From positions 1-5,466 of the forward strand of contig CAIUCF010000698.1 in assembly GCA_903897565.1 (NCBI GenBank): a stretch of DNA of 5,466 nucleotides. The letters are read 5' to 3'. Below the pieces are notes generated by a model, which saw only the letters and a program-made list of their open reading frames with translations, was not told the origin of the DNA and did not search any database. Within the stretch, counting starts at the first letter, position 1; the number at the start of each line of letters is the position of its first letter. The translations under genes were made by a program, and so were the position numbers. The DNA is from an uncultured Rhodospirillales bacterium (GTDB lineage Bacteria > Pseudomonadota > Alphaproteobacteria > ATCC43930 > CGMCC-115725). Of this stretch, positions 1-5,466 are shown piece by piece.

Positions 1-280
1 CGGCCTGGGTATCGGCAACTTCGACGGCGGGCAAGGGATGGTGCTCCACGGCCCGGATCTCTACCAGCGCCGCCGCGGCACCGGCCGCCGCGGCGGCGGC
101 CGTGAAGCCGTTGCCATCGAAATTCGGCCCCTTGAGGGCGACGAAGAGATCGCCGGCCTGCAGGCTGCGGGTGTCGATCGAGACGCCGGTGATGGTCGCG
201 TCGGCCACGCCGAAGGCGGCGCCCTCGACCGCTGCCGCCACCTCGGCGAGGGTCCAGAGCGCCTGGGTTTGCGTGCTCAT
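1..280 (-). CDS. murF: UDP-N-acetylmuramoyl-tripeptide--D-alanyl-D-alanine ligase MurF, N-terminal part (cut by window edge)
   Basis: MurF joins D-Ala-D-Ala to the UDP-MurNAc-tripeptide made by MurE, in the cytoplasm. From the ATG at 280 the minus strand is open to the window edge for 93 codons. The translation begins MSTQTQALWTLAEVAAAVEG and contains GVSIDTRSL (32-40) followed by AGDLFVALKGPNFDGNGF (42-59), the typical substrate-binding N-domain of MurF. The P-loop and the C-terminal domain lie outside the window, so activity cannot be judged. The start overlaps the murE stop as ATGA, with GAGGG 3 bases upstream. An alanine-rich run (61-71) gives a very GC-rich stretch. Position directly after murE matches the usual cluster order and supports the call. 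The gene is incomplete only because of the window limit. Confidence 0.93.
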   Translation of the reverse strand, partial: MSTQTQALWTLAEVAAAVEGAAFGVADATITGVSIDTRSLQAGDLFVALKGPNFDGNGFTAAAAAAGAAAALVEIRAVEHHPLPAVEVADTQA

Positions 281-1779
281 CTGCCCTCGCTCTTGCCCGC
301 TGCGCGGCGCCGGGCGGCGACGGCGTTGCGTGCCACGACGGCGTCATCGAACGGATGAACGACCCCGGCGATGATCTGGCCCTGTTCATGGCCCTTGCCG
401 GCGATGACGAGGACGTCGCCGGCTTCGAGTTCATTGATTGCAGTCGCGATGGCCAGCGCCCGATCGCCGATCTCGCGGCCATCGGGACAAGCGGCCATGA
501 TTTCGGCGCGGATCGCGGCCGGCTCCTCGCTGCGCGGGTTATCGTCGGTGACGATGATCTGGTCGGCGTAGCGGCTTGCCACCTCGCCCATGCGTGGCCG
601 TTTGGTGCGGTCGCGGTCGCCGCCGGCGCCGAATACCACCCAGAGCCGGTGGGTCGCGTGCGGCCGTAGCGCGTCGAGCACCTTTTCCAGCCCGTCCGGG
701 GTATGGGCGTAATCGACATAGACTGTCGCGCAGTTCGGCAGGGTGGCGATATGTTCGAGCCGGCCGCGCACGCCGGTCAGGCGCGGCAGCGCATTGAGCG
801 TCTGGTCGGGCTCGATCCCGGTCGCAATCGCGAGGCCGAGCGCGGTCAGCGCATTCATCGCCTGGAAACCCCCGACCAGCGGCAGATCGACCTCACGGGC
901 GCGGCCGAGCACGTTGAGCACCAGCACCTGGCCGGAAACGGTCGGCCGGCGGGCGACGAGACGGATTGCGCCGGCAGCCTTGCCGAAATCGATGATCGGA
1001 TGCTGCGCGGCCCGAGCCGCCTGGGCGACCGTGGAGAATTCCGGGATATCGGCGTTGATCACGGCAACGCCGCCCGGCGCCAGGACATGCTCGAACAGCC
1101 GCAGCTTGGCTTCGAGATATTCTGCCATGGTGCCGTGGTAATCGAGATGGTCCTGGGTCAGGTTGGTGAAGGCGGCGGCGATGACGCGGACACCGTCGAG
1201 GCGGTGCTGGATCAGACCGTGGCTCGAGGCCTCCATGACGACATGATCGACGCCGCGCTTGGCGAGATCGGCGAGCGCGATATGCAGCGCCACCGGATCC
1301 GGTGTCGTCATGGCGCCGGCCACGAGTCCGTCGGGGCCTTCGATGCCGAGCGTGCCGATGCTCGCCGCCTTGAGATGCGCCGCCGCCCAGATCTGCCGGG
1401 TGAAGGCTGCGGTCGAGGTCTTGCCGTTGGTACCGGTGACGGCGGCCACGGTCTTGGGCTGCGGGCCGTAGAAGCGCGCGGCGAGCAGGGCCAGCGCACG
1501 GCGCGGGGTCGGATCGCTGTAGAACGGCACGCCGAAGCCGCGCGCGCGGGCGGCGCCCTCGGAATCGGTGAGGATCGCGACCGCGCCTTGGGCGACCGCC
1601 GCGGCGATGAACTGGCGGCCATCGGTCTTGACGCCGGGCAGCGCCACGAACAGCGATCCGGGCGCCACCGCGCGCGAATCGGCGGTGATCGCGACGATTT
1701 CGGGGTCGATCACGGATGGCGCCAGGACCGGACCGGTCCCGGAGATGGCGCCATGCGACGTGAGCGAGGAGAGGTTCAT
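277..1779 (-). CDS. murE: UDP-N-acetylmuramoyl-L-alanyl-D-glutamate--2,6-diaminopimelate ligase MurE
   Basis: MurE is the cytoplasmic ATP-dependent ligase that adds meso-diaminopimelate to UDP-MurNAc-L-Ala-D-Glu. The 500-residue product shows the three Mur ligase domains. The N-terminal UDP-binding part has ITADSRAVAPGSLFVALPG at 31-49. The central ATPase has P-loop TGTNGKTST at 115-123, EASSHGL at 183-189, TNLTQDHLDYHG at 205-216 and the lysine expected to be carbamylated, Lys225, in YLEAKLRLFE. The C-terminal domain has DYAHTPDGLEKVLDAL at 356-371, FGAGGDRDRTKRPRMG at 383-398 and DDNPRSEEP at 412-420. The DNPR sequence marks diaminopimelate rather than lysine specificity. GKGHEQ is at 461-466. 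The frame stays open to 2055, but that extension is an Arg-rich shadow of ftsI. The ATG at 1779 lies just after the ftsI stop. A TTG at 1797 is a real alternative start, giving 506 residues. The end overlaps the murF start (ATGA). Confidence 0.97.
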   Translation of the reverse strand: MNLSSLTSHGAISGTGPVLAPSVIDPEIVAITADSRAVAPGSLFVALPGVKTDGRQFIAAAVAQGAVAILTDSEGAARARGFGVPFYSDPTPRRALALLAARFYGPQPKTVAAVTGTNGKTSTAAFTRQIWAAAHLKAASIGTLGIEGPDGLVAGAMTTPDPVALHIALADLAKRGVDHVVMEASSHGLIQHRLDGVRVIAAAFTNLTQDHLDYHGTMAEYLEAKLRLFEHVLAPGGVAVINADIPEFSTVAQAARAAQHPIIDFGKAAGAIRLVARRPTVSGQVLVLNVLGRAREVDLPLVGGFQAMNALTALGLAIATGIEPDQTLNALPRLTGVRGRLEHIATLPNCATVYVDYAHTPDGLEKVLDALRPHATHRLWVVFGAGGDRDRTKRPRMGEVASRYADQIIVTDDNPRSEEPAAIRAEIMAACPDGREIGDRALAIATAINELEAGDVLVIAGKGHEQGQIIAGVVHPFDDAVVARNAVAARRRAAGKSEGR

Positions 1780-1783
1780 CAGG

Positions 1784-3529
1784 TCAGTCAGCCGCAATTT
1801 TCTTGCCCTTGCCGGGGAAGTCCACCGTATAGGCGTTGTGGATATCGGCGGTTTCCGTGATCGGCATCTGGTCGAGCAGAGGGGCCATCCGCGCAATAAT
1901 GCGCTGGGTCGCGGGCGCCGCCGTCCAGCCCGCCGTCGCGAAACCGTAGGACTTCTTGGTCCCGTGCGGCTCGTCGATCGATACCAGGGTGATATACTCC
2001 GGGTCGTTGATCGGATAGACGCCGATGAAGGAGGACAGCAGTGCCTTCTTCGCATAGCCGTGGCCGGTGACCTTCTCGGCCGTGCCCGTCTTGCCGCCGA
2101 CGAGGTAGCCCGGGACGTCGGCGTTTCTGCCGGTGCCGTCGGTCACCACCAGGCGCAGCAGGCGGCGCAGCTGGAACGAGGTCTCCTCCGAAATCACCCG
2201 TGTACCCGGGGGCTGATAGCCATCGGCGCGCTTGACCAGGGTCGCCGGCACCATGACGCCGCGATTGACGATCGCATTGGCGGCGATCAGCGTCTGCAGC
2301 GGGCTGACCGAGATGCCGTGACCGAAGGCGACCGTCATCGTGCTGATGTCGTGCCAGGGATTGGGGTAATGCGGCGCCGCGACCTCAGGCAGTTCGATCG
2401 CTGCCGGGCGCAGCAAGCCGAGACTGCCGAGGAAGGCCTCCTGAGCCGCGCCGCCGCTCTCCAGCGCCATCTTGGCGGAGCCGATGTTCGACGACAGCAT
2501 GAAAATCTGCGACACCGTGATCGGGTGGTTCTGCGGCTCGTAGTCGTGGATCGTGAAACGGCCGATATGGATCGGGTGCTGGACGTCGAAGAAGGAATCG
2601 AGCGTCGCCTTCTTGTTCTGCAGCGCCAGCGCCGTGTTGAAGATCTTGAAGACCGAGCCCATCTCGTAGACGCCCAGGGTCGAGCGGTTGAAGATCGTCG
2701 CCGGGACGATGTTGCTCATGTCGTTGGGATCGAAATCGGGCAGCGAGACCATCGCCAGGATCTCGCCGGTCCGGCAGTTCATGATGATCCCGGTGCCGCC
2801 GATCGCCGAGAAATCGTCGATCGCCTTTTGTACCTCTTCCTTGACTATCGCCTGCAGCCGGACGTCGACCGAGAGCTGCAGCGGCTCGGAATGCGCGGCG
2901 AGGCCGGCGTCGAACGAGCGTTCGATCCCGGCGAGGCCGTGATTGTCGAGATCGGAATAGCCGACGACATGCGCGGTCAGCGGCCCCTGGGGATAGACCC
3001 GCTGCTCTTCCGGCTGGAAATCGAGCCCGGGAATGCCGAGCTCGTTCACGGCATCGACCACGTCCGGCGTCAGGTGGCGATGCAGCCAGATGAAGCCCTT
3101 GCCGGATTTGAGCCGCGTCGCCAGCTCGGCCTCGTTGGTATCCGGCAGGATCCGGGCGAGTGCCGTGGCGGTGCCGACAGGATCGGTGATCACCCGCGCA
3201 TCGGCGAACAGCGACTGGGTGCGCAGGGTCGTCGCCAGCACCTTGCCGTTGCGGTCCACGATATCGGCGCGGCTGTATTCGAGCGGCTTCGCCACCGCGA
3301 GCGGGTTGAGGTGGGAGTCGTTCGTCTCCAGCACCGTCACGTCGATCAGCCGCAGGCTGATGACGAGGAAGGCGATCACGAACATCGCGCCCGCCTTGAC
3401 GAGACGGACGCGGCTCATCTCGAGTGCGCGGGTCAGCGGATGGTCAGCGTCGCCCGGCCCTTCCGCCGAAGGCTTGAAATGCATCGCCCGGCGGAGATTG
3501 TCCTCGTCCTTGAGGACCGGGGACCTCAC
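1784..3529 (-). CDS. ftsI: Peptidoglycan D,D-transpeptidase FtsI (PBP3)
   Basis: FtsI is the class B penicillin-binding protein that crosslinks peptidoglycan at the septum, working with FtsW in the divisome. The 581-residue protein has a cytoplasmic N-terminus of about 45 residues, one membrane anchor (about 46-67, AGAMFVIAFLVISLRLIDV), a periplasmic non-catalytic domain (EYSRADIVDRNGKVLATT at 84-101; VVGYSDLDNHGLAGIERSFD at 188-207) and a transpeptidase domain from about 245. The three penicillin-binding motifs are intact: SVFK with nucleophile Ser292 and Lys295, SSN at 346-348, and KTG at 480-482 (GGKTGTAEK). Length is normal. The start is a GTG in a GTGA overlap with the ftsL stop. No clear ribosome site precedes it, so translation is probably coupled to ftsL. 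An in-frame ATG at 3484 (residue 16) is an alternative that removes only disordered cytoplasmic residues. murE follows after 4 bases. Confidence 0.97.
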   Translation of the reverse strand: MRSPVLKDEDNLRRAMHFKPSAEGPGDADHPLTRALEMSRVRLVKAGAMFVIAFLVISLRLIDVTVLETNDSHLNPLAVAKPLEYSRADIVDRNGKVLATTLRTQSLFADARVITDPVGTATALARILPDTNEAELATRLKSGKGFIWLHRHLTPDVVDAVNELGIPGLDFQPEEQRVYPQGPLTAHVVGYSDLDNHGLAGIERSFDAGLAAHSEPLQLSVDVRLQAIVKEEVQKAIDDFSAIGGTGIIMNCRTGEILAMVSLPDFDPNDMSNIVPATIFNRSTLGVYEMGSVFKIFNTALALQNKKATLDSFFDVQHPIHIGRFTIHDYEPQNHPITVSQIFMLSSNIGSAKMALESGGAAQEAFLGSLGLLRPAAIELPEVAAPHYPNPWHDISTMTVAFGHGISVSPLQTLIAANAIVNRGVMVPATLVKRADGYQPPGTRVISEETSFQLRRLLRLVVTDGTGRNADVPGYLVGGKTGTAEKVTGHGYAKKALLSSFIGVYPINDPEYITLVSIDEPHGTKKSYGFATAGWTAAPATQRIIARMAPLLDQMPITETADIHNAYTVDFPGKGKKIAAD

Positions 3530-4005
3530 GGCGTCTTCGCCCCATGCCCGGGCAACGGCTGCGGCGCAGCGGCCTGAATCGCGGTGAGCATGGCGTCGAG
3601 GCCGGCGCTATCCTCGGCGGAATTCGGGGCCTCGGCCGCGGAGGCGACCAGGGTCGGATGGCGCGCCCCCGCGATCGAGGCGATCGCGGCAGGAGCGTCG
3701 GTCGCGGCAGGCGTCGCCGGCTGCGGCGCGTCGCGGAGCGGCAAGGTATCGTAGGTGCCAAGATTGGCGGGCTTGATCGGCGCCAGCGCCAGATGCCGTT
3801 CGGCCATGGCGCCGAGCTTGTCGGGCTGCGTCTCCTGGCTCCACTCGGCCTTCAGGATGTGAATGGCGTTCTGGTCGGTGACGATCTGGTCCTCGATCGT
3901 GACGAGCTGCTCCTCCTCGCCTTGGACCGCGTATTTGACCTTGAACAGCCCGAAGCCGAGACCGAGGGCGAGGGCGAAGCTGATGAGCGTGGCGGGGCGG
4001 ATCAT
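3526..4005 (-). CDS. ftsL: Cell division protein FtsL
   Basis: FtsL is a small single-pass inner-membrane protein that, with FtsB and FtsQ, activates the FtsW/FtsI septal cell wall synthase. The 159-residue product has a very short cytoplasmic N-terminus and one membrane segment (about residues 4-22, ATLISFALALGLGFGLF). A heptad-like coiled-coil stretch follows (about 24-57), then the alphaproteobacterial block HILKAEWSQETQPDKLGAMAERHLAL (49-74). After about residue 90 it is an Ala/Pro-rich, low-complexity tail, longer than in compact FtsL proteins. The frame is open upstream to an ATG at 4095, but that would add 30 Arg-rich residues lying over rsmH. The ATG at 4005 is preferred because it gives the membrane segment at the N-terminus, overlaps the rsmH stop as ATGA and follows a strong AAGGAGG. 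FtsL sequences are poorly conserved, so the call rests on topology plus position between rsmH and ftsI. The gene ends in a GTGA overlap with ftsI. Confidence 0.9.
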   Translation of the reverse strand: MIRPATLISFALALGLGFGLFKVKYAVQGEEEQLVTIEDQIVTDQNAIHILKAEWSQETQPDKLGAMAERHLALAPIKPANLGTYDTLPLRDAPQPATPAATDAPAAIASIAGARHPTLVASAAEAPNSAEDSAGLDAMLTAIQAAAPQPLPGHGAKTP

Positions 4006-4967
4006 GCGGCAGCGGCCTCCTTGGCCCAGGACGGCGCGTCGGTGCGGGCGGCTACCCGCAGCTTGGCGGAGCGGGCGCGCGGATTGCGCCGGCATTCGGC
4101 ATCATCCGCGACGATCGCCTTGCGCGAGATCAGGGTGAAACTTGGGCGGCGGGTCTCCCCGGTCTGCGGTAGATGACGCGAGCCCGCCGGGGTATTGCCC
4201 GACCGCTCGCGCAGGAAATTCTTCACCACCCGGTCTTCGAGCGAGTGGAAGGAGACGATCGCGAGCCGGCCGCCGGCCTTGAGCAGGCCTTCCGCGGCTT
4301 CGAGGCCGCGCGCGAGTTCGCCGAGTTCGTCGTTCACATAGATACGCAGCGCCTGGAACGTCCGGGTCGCGGGATCGATGCCGTCGCGCGAGGCCGGGAC
4401 CACACCGCGGATGATGCGGGCCAGGACCGCGGTGCGCTCGATCGGCGCTTCGAGCCGCGCCGCCACGATGGCGCGGGCGACGCGGCGCGACATCCGTTCC
4501 TCGCCGAGCTGGAAGATGACGTTGGCGAGGTCGCCCTCGGCCATGGTGTTGACGATCTCGGCGGCACTCGGCCCCTCGCCGCCCATCCGCATGTCGAGGG
4601 GGCCGTCGAACCGGAAGGAAAAGCCGCGCTCCGGGTCGTCGATCTGCGGCGATGACACGCCGATATCGAGCGCGACGCCGTCCACCTGGTCGATACCGGC
4701 GGCGCGGACGAGGTCTTCCATGTCGCCGAAGCGGCCCTGGATCAGCGTCAGGCGGTCGCCATACTGGGTTTGGATCGCGGCGCCGGCGGCAATGGCCTCG
4801 GGATCGCGATCGATGCCGATCACCCGGCACGGCGCGGCGTCGAGCAGCGCCCGGCTGTAACCACCGCGGCCGAAAGTGCCGTCGAGATAGATTTCGCCGG
4901 CCTGCGGCGCCAGCGCCAGCACGACCTGATCGAGCAGGACCGGGGTGTGGGTGGCGACGCCGGTCAT
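4002..4967 (-). CDS. rsmH: 16S rRNA (cytosine(1402)-N(4))-methyltransferase RsmH (MraW)
   Basis: RsmH transfers a methyl group from S-adenosylmethionine to N4 of C1402 in 16S rRNA, in the P-site region of the small ribosomal subunit. The 321-residue protein has the family's motifs in order: HTPVLL (7-12), the SAM-binding loop DGTFGRGGYS (29-38), GIDRDPEA (51-58), LDIGVSSPQID (100-110), RGFSFRFDGPLDMRM (114-128), TRTFQALRIYVNDEL (201-215), SFHSLEDRVVKNF (239-251) and the C-terminal NPRARSAKLR (295-304). The region between about 130 and 200 is the small helical substrate-recognition insert. Length is normal and no key motif is missing. The ATG overlaps the mraZ stop (ATGA). A GGGAG ribosome site 6 bases upstream (4974-4978), inside the mraZ end, supports it. 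The gene ends in an ATGA overlap with ftsL, and its last codons carry the ftsL ribosome site. Confidence 0.98.
   Translation of the reverse strand: MTGVATHTPVLLDQVVLALAPQAGEIYLDGTFGRGGYSRALLDAAPCRVIGIDRDPEAIAAGAAIQTQYGDRLTLIQGRFGDMEDLVRAAGIDQVDGVALDIGVSSPQIDDPERGFSFRFDGPLDMRMGGEGPSAAEIVNTMAEGDLANVIFQLGEERMSRRVARAIVAARLEAPIERTAVLARIIRGVVPASRDGIDPATRTFQALRIYVNDELGELARGLEAAEGLLKAGGRLAIVSFHSLEDRVVKNFLRERSGNTPAGSRHLPQTGETRRPSFTLISRKAIVADDAECRRNPRARSAKLRVAARTDAPSWAKEAAAA
4016..4022 (-). promoter_or_regulatory. Ribosome binding site of ftsL
   Basis: AAGGAGG on the minus strand, 10 bases before the ATG at 4005, within the last codons of rsmH (Lys-Glu-Ala). It is the strongest Shine-Dalgarno match in the window. 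It decides the ftsL start in favour of 4005 over the upstream ATG at 4095. Confidence 0.7.
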
Positions 4968-5437
4968 TCGGCGCTCCCGCGGATCGCCGTCTGCGGCTCG
5001 GGCGGCAGCGACACCGGATGATGGCGCAGGCGATCGCGCTTGGCTTTCTTCGACGCCTCCAGCGCGTTTGGCTCCCAGATCTGGAAAGTCTGGCCGACAC
5101 CGACGAAGGCCGCAGTATCCGTGATGCCGGCGAATTCGCGCACCGCGTCGGGCAGCACGATCCGGCCCTCGCCGTCGAAGGTCAGCTGTTCGGCGTCGGA
5201 AAACAGGGTCTGGAGATCGTCATATTCCTGGGAGAATTGCTCGAGCGTCTCGAGCCGGCGCGCCATCGCCTCCATCCGCCCCATACCGCAGCATTCGAGC
5301 GCGTCGTACTTGAACAGACGGTAGGCGACGATTCCGTTGAAGGCGTGCTCGGGCAGCGCCGATCGAAAGGGTGCCGGAACGGAGATCCGGCCCTTTCGAT
5401 CGACCTTGTTCACGTAAGTGGACAAGAACAGCGCCAC
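4964..5437 (-). CDS. mraZ: Transcriptional regulator MraZ
   Basis: MraZ is a DNA-binding protein of the SpoVT/AbrB type. In studied bacteria it binds repeats upstream of its own gene and controls the dcw cluster. The 157-residue product has the expected two tandem AbrB-like halves, each with a D-x-x-G-R signature: DRKGR at residues 13-17 followed by ISVPAPFR, and DGEGR at 88-92 followed by IVLPDAVREF. The length is typical or slightly long, with a basic stretch (residues 130-140, KKAKRDRLRHH) and a Pro-rich end. The start is a GTG. It is chosen because the N-terminus MALFLSTYVNKVDRKGR fits the family, no other in-frame start lies near, and a GGGGGAG ribosome site precedes it. The stop overlaps the rsmH start by four bases (ATGA). 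It is the first gene of the cluster in the window. A long inverted repeat lies within codons 12-26. Identity is very sure. Confidence 0.96.
   Translation of the reverse strand: MALFLSTYVNKVDRKGRISVPAPFRSALPEHAFNGIVAYRLFKYDALECCGMGRMEAMARRLETLEQFSQEYDDLQTLFSDAEQLTFDGEGRIVLPDAVREFAGITDTAAFVGVGQTFQIWEPNALEASKKAKRDRLRHHPVSLPPEPQTAIRGSAE
4974..4978 (-). promoter_or_regulatory. Ribosome binding site of rsmH
   Basis: GGGAG on the minus strand, 6 bases before the rsmH ATG at 4967 and within the last codons of mraZ. Good spacing. It supports the overlapping ATG start. Confidence 0.55.
5360..5402 (-). repeat. Inverted repeat / potential hairpin inside the mraZ 5' coding region
   Basis: The arms CGATCGAAAGGG (5360-5371) and CCCTTTCGATCG (5391-5402) are perfect 12-base reverse complements. 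Between them CCGGA (5374-5378) and TCCGG (5386-5390) can add five more pairs after a 2-base bulge, leaving a 7-base loop. In the mraZ message the structure covers about nucleotides 36-78 after the start, codons 12-26, encoding the conserved DRKGR-to-PFRS segment. No T-run follows, so it does not look like an intrinsic terminator. Whether it has a role is unknown. Confidence 0.75.
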
Positions 5438-5441
5438 ACCA

Positions 5442-5448
5442 CTCCCCC
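5442..5448 (-). promoter_or_regulatory. Ribosome binding site of mraZ
   Basis: On the minus strand GGGGGAG lies 4 bases before the GTG at 5437. The GGAG core matches the anti-Shine-Dalgarno sequence. The spacing is rather short, but no competing start exists, so this site supports the GTG start. No promoter can be assigned, because only 29 bases upstream of the gene are in the window. Confidence 0.55.
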
Positions 5449-5466
5449 AACGGCTTATCCCCGAAC

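Noticed and set aside
84..97. Perfect 14-base GC-only palindrome near the start of murF.
   Set aside because: It lies in the codons for an alanine run (GCC/GCG), where such symmetry arises easily by chance.
1715..1753. Direct repeat GATGGCGCCA (1715-1724 and 1744-1753) plus a GGACCGGTCC palindrome near the murE start.
   Set aside because: Short, only two copies, and fully inside the murE frame, encoding a Gly/Ala/Pro-rich segment. Composition explains it.
703..1860. 385-codon open frame on the plus strand opposite murE.
   Set aside because: It is antisense to a clear murE. The Arg/Gly/Asp-rich translation has no family features, and it arises from strong third-position GC bias.
1780..2055. 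92-residue N-terminal extension of the murE frame over the ftsI 3' end.
   Set aside because: The extension is Arg/Ser/Pro-rich, has no Mur ligase similarity, and overlaps the conserved end of ftsI in another frame.
1568..3577. 669-codon open frame on the plus strand opposite ftsI and the murE start.
   Set aside because: It lies antisense to ftsI, whose catalytic motifs are all intact. Its translation is rich in Arg, Asp and Gly without any recognisable domain, as expected from a GC-rich antisense shadow.
4006..4095. 30-residue N-terminal extension of the ftsL frame to an upstream ATG.
   Set aside because: It overlaps the conserved C-terminal motif of RsmH, is Arg-rich, and the ATG at 4005 has a strong ribosome site and gives normal FtsL topology.
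4102..5100. 332-codon minus-strand frame overlapping rsmH and the mraZ end.
   Set aside because: It is an Arg/Pro-rich shifted frame of rsmH. The rsmH frame contains all the methyltransferase motifs, and no frameshift is needed.
5442..5466. G-rich upstream sequence of mraZ (TTCGGGG and TTGGGGG) as possible MraZ binding boxes.
   Set aside because: Known MraZ sites are several TGGG-type repeats with 10-base periodicity. Here only two G-runs are seen, 15 bases apart, one of them being the ribosome site, and the promoter lies outside the window.

Overview
The window is the start of a division and cell wall (dcw/mra) gene cluster. All genes read on the minus strand, so transcription runs from the right end towards the left end in the order mraZ, rsmH (mraW), ftsL, ftsI, murE, murF. 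The five complete genes and the 5' part of murF cover nearly the whole window. Only about 29 bases upstream of mraZ and a 4-base gap between ftsI and murE are non-coding. The base composition is very GC-rich with strong third-position G/C. The protein features fit an alphaproteobacterium: an FtsI with YEMGSVFK around the active serine, an alphaproteobacterial FtsL with an ILKAEW segment, and a meso-diaminopimelate-type MurE. A Rhodospirillales-like lineage is a guess; the sequence does not settle it.

Layout, in transcription order: mraZ (5437-4964, GTG start) encodes the cluster's DNA-binding regulator. rsmH (4967-4002) encodes the 16S rRNA C1402 N4-methyltransferase. ftsL (4005-3526) encodes a small bitopic divisome protein with a long Ala/Pro-rich tail. 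ftsI (3529-1784, GTG start) encodes the septal transpeptidase PBP3. murE (1779-277) encodes the UDP-MurNAc-tripeptide synthetase. murF (280 to beyond base 1) encodes the next ligase and is cut by the window edge. Four of the five junctions are 4-base stop/start overlaps (ATGA or GTGA). The exception is ftsI/murE, with a 4-base gap, or an overlap if murE really starts at an upstream TTG. This points to one polycistronic message with translational coupling.

The genes belong to one programme: FtsL and FtsI are parts of the septal cell wall machine, MurE and MurF make the precursor it uses, and MraZ and RsmH are the regulator and rRNA modifier that usually head the cluster. I see no mobile element, CRISPR array, RNA gene, intergenic terminator or foreign-looking segment. 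The most unusual non-protein signal is a perfect 12-base inverted repeat, forming a long potential hairpin, inside the first codons of mraZ. I found no undescribed system; this is a well-conserved housekeeping region.
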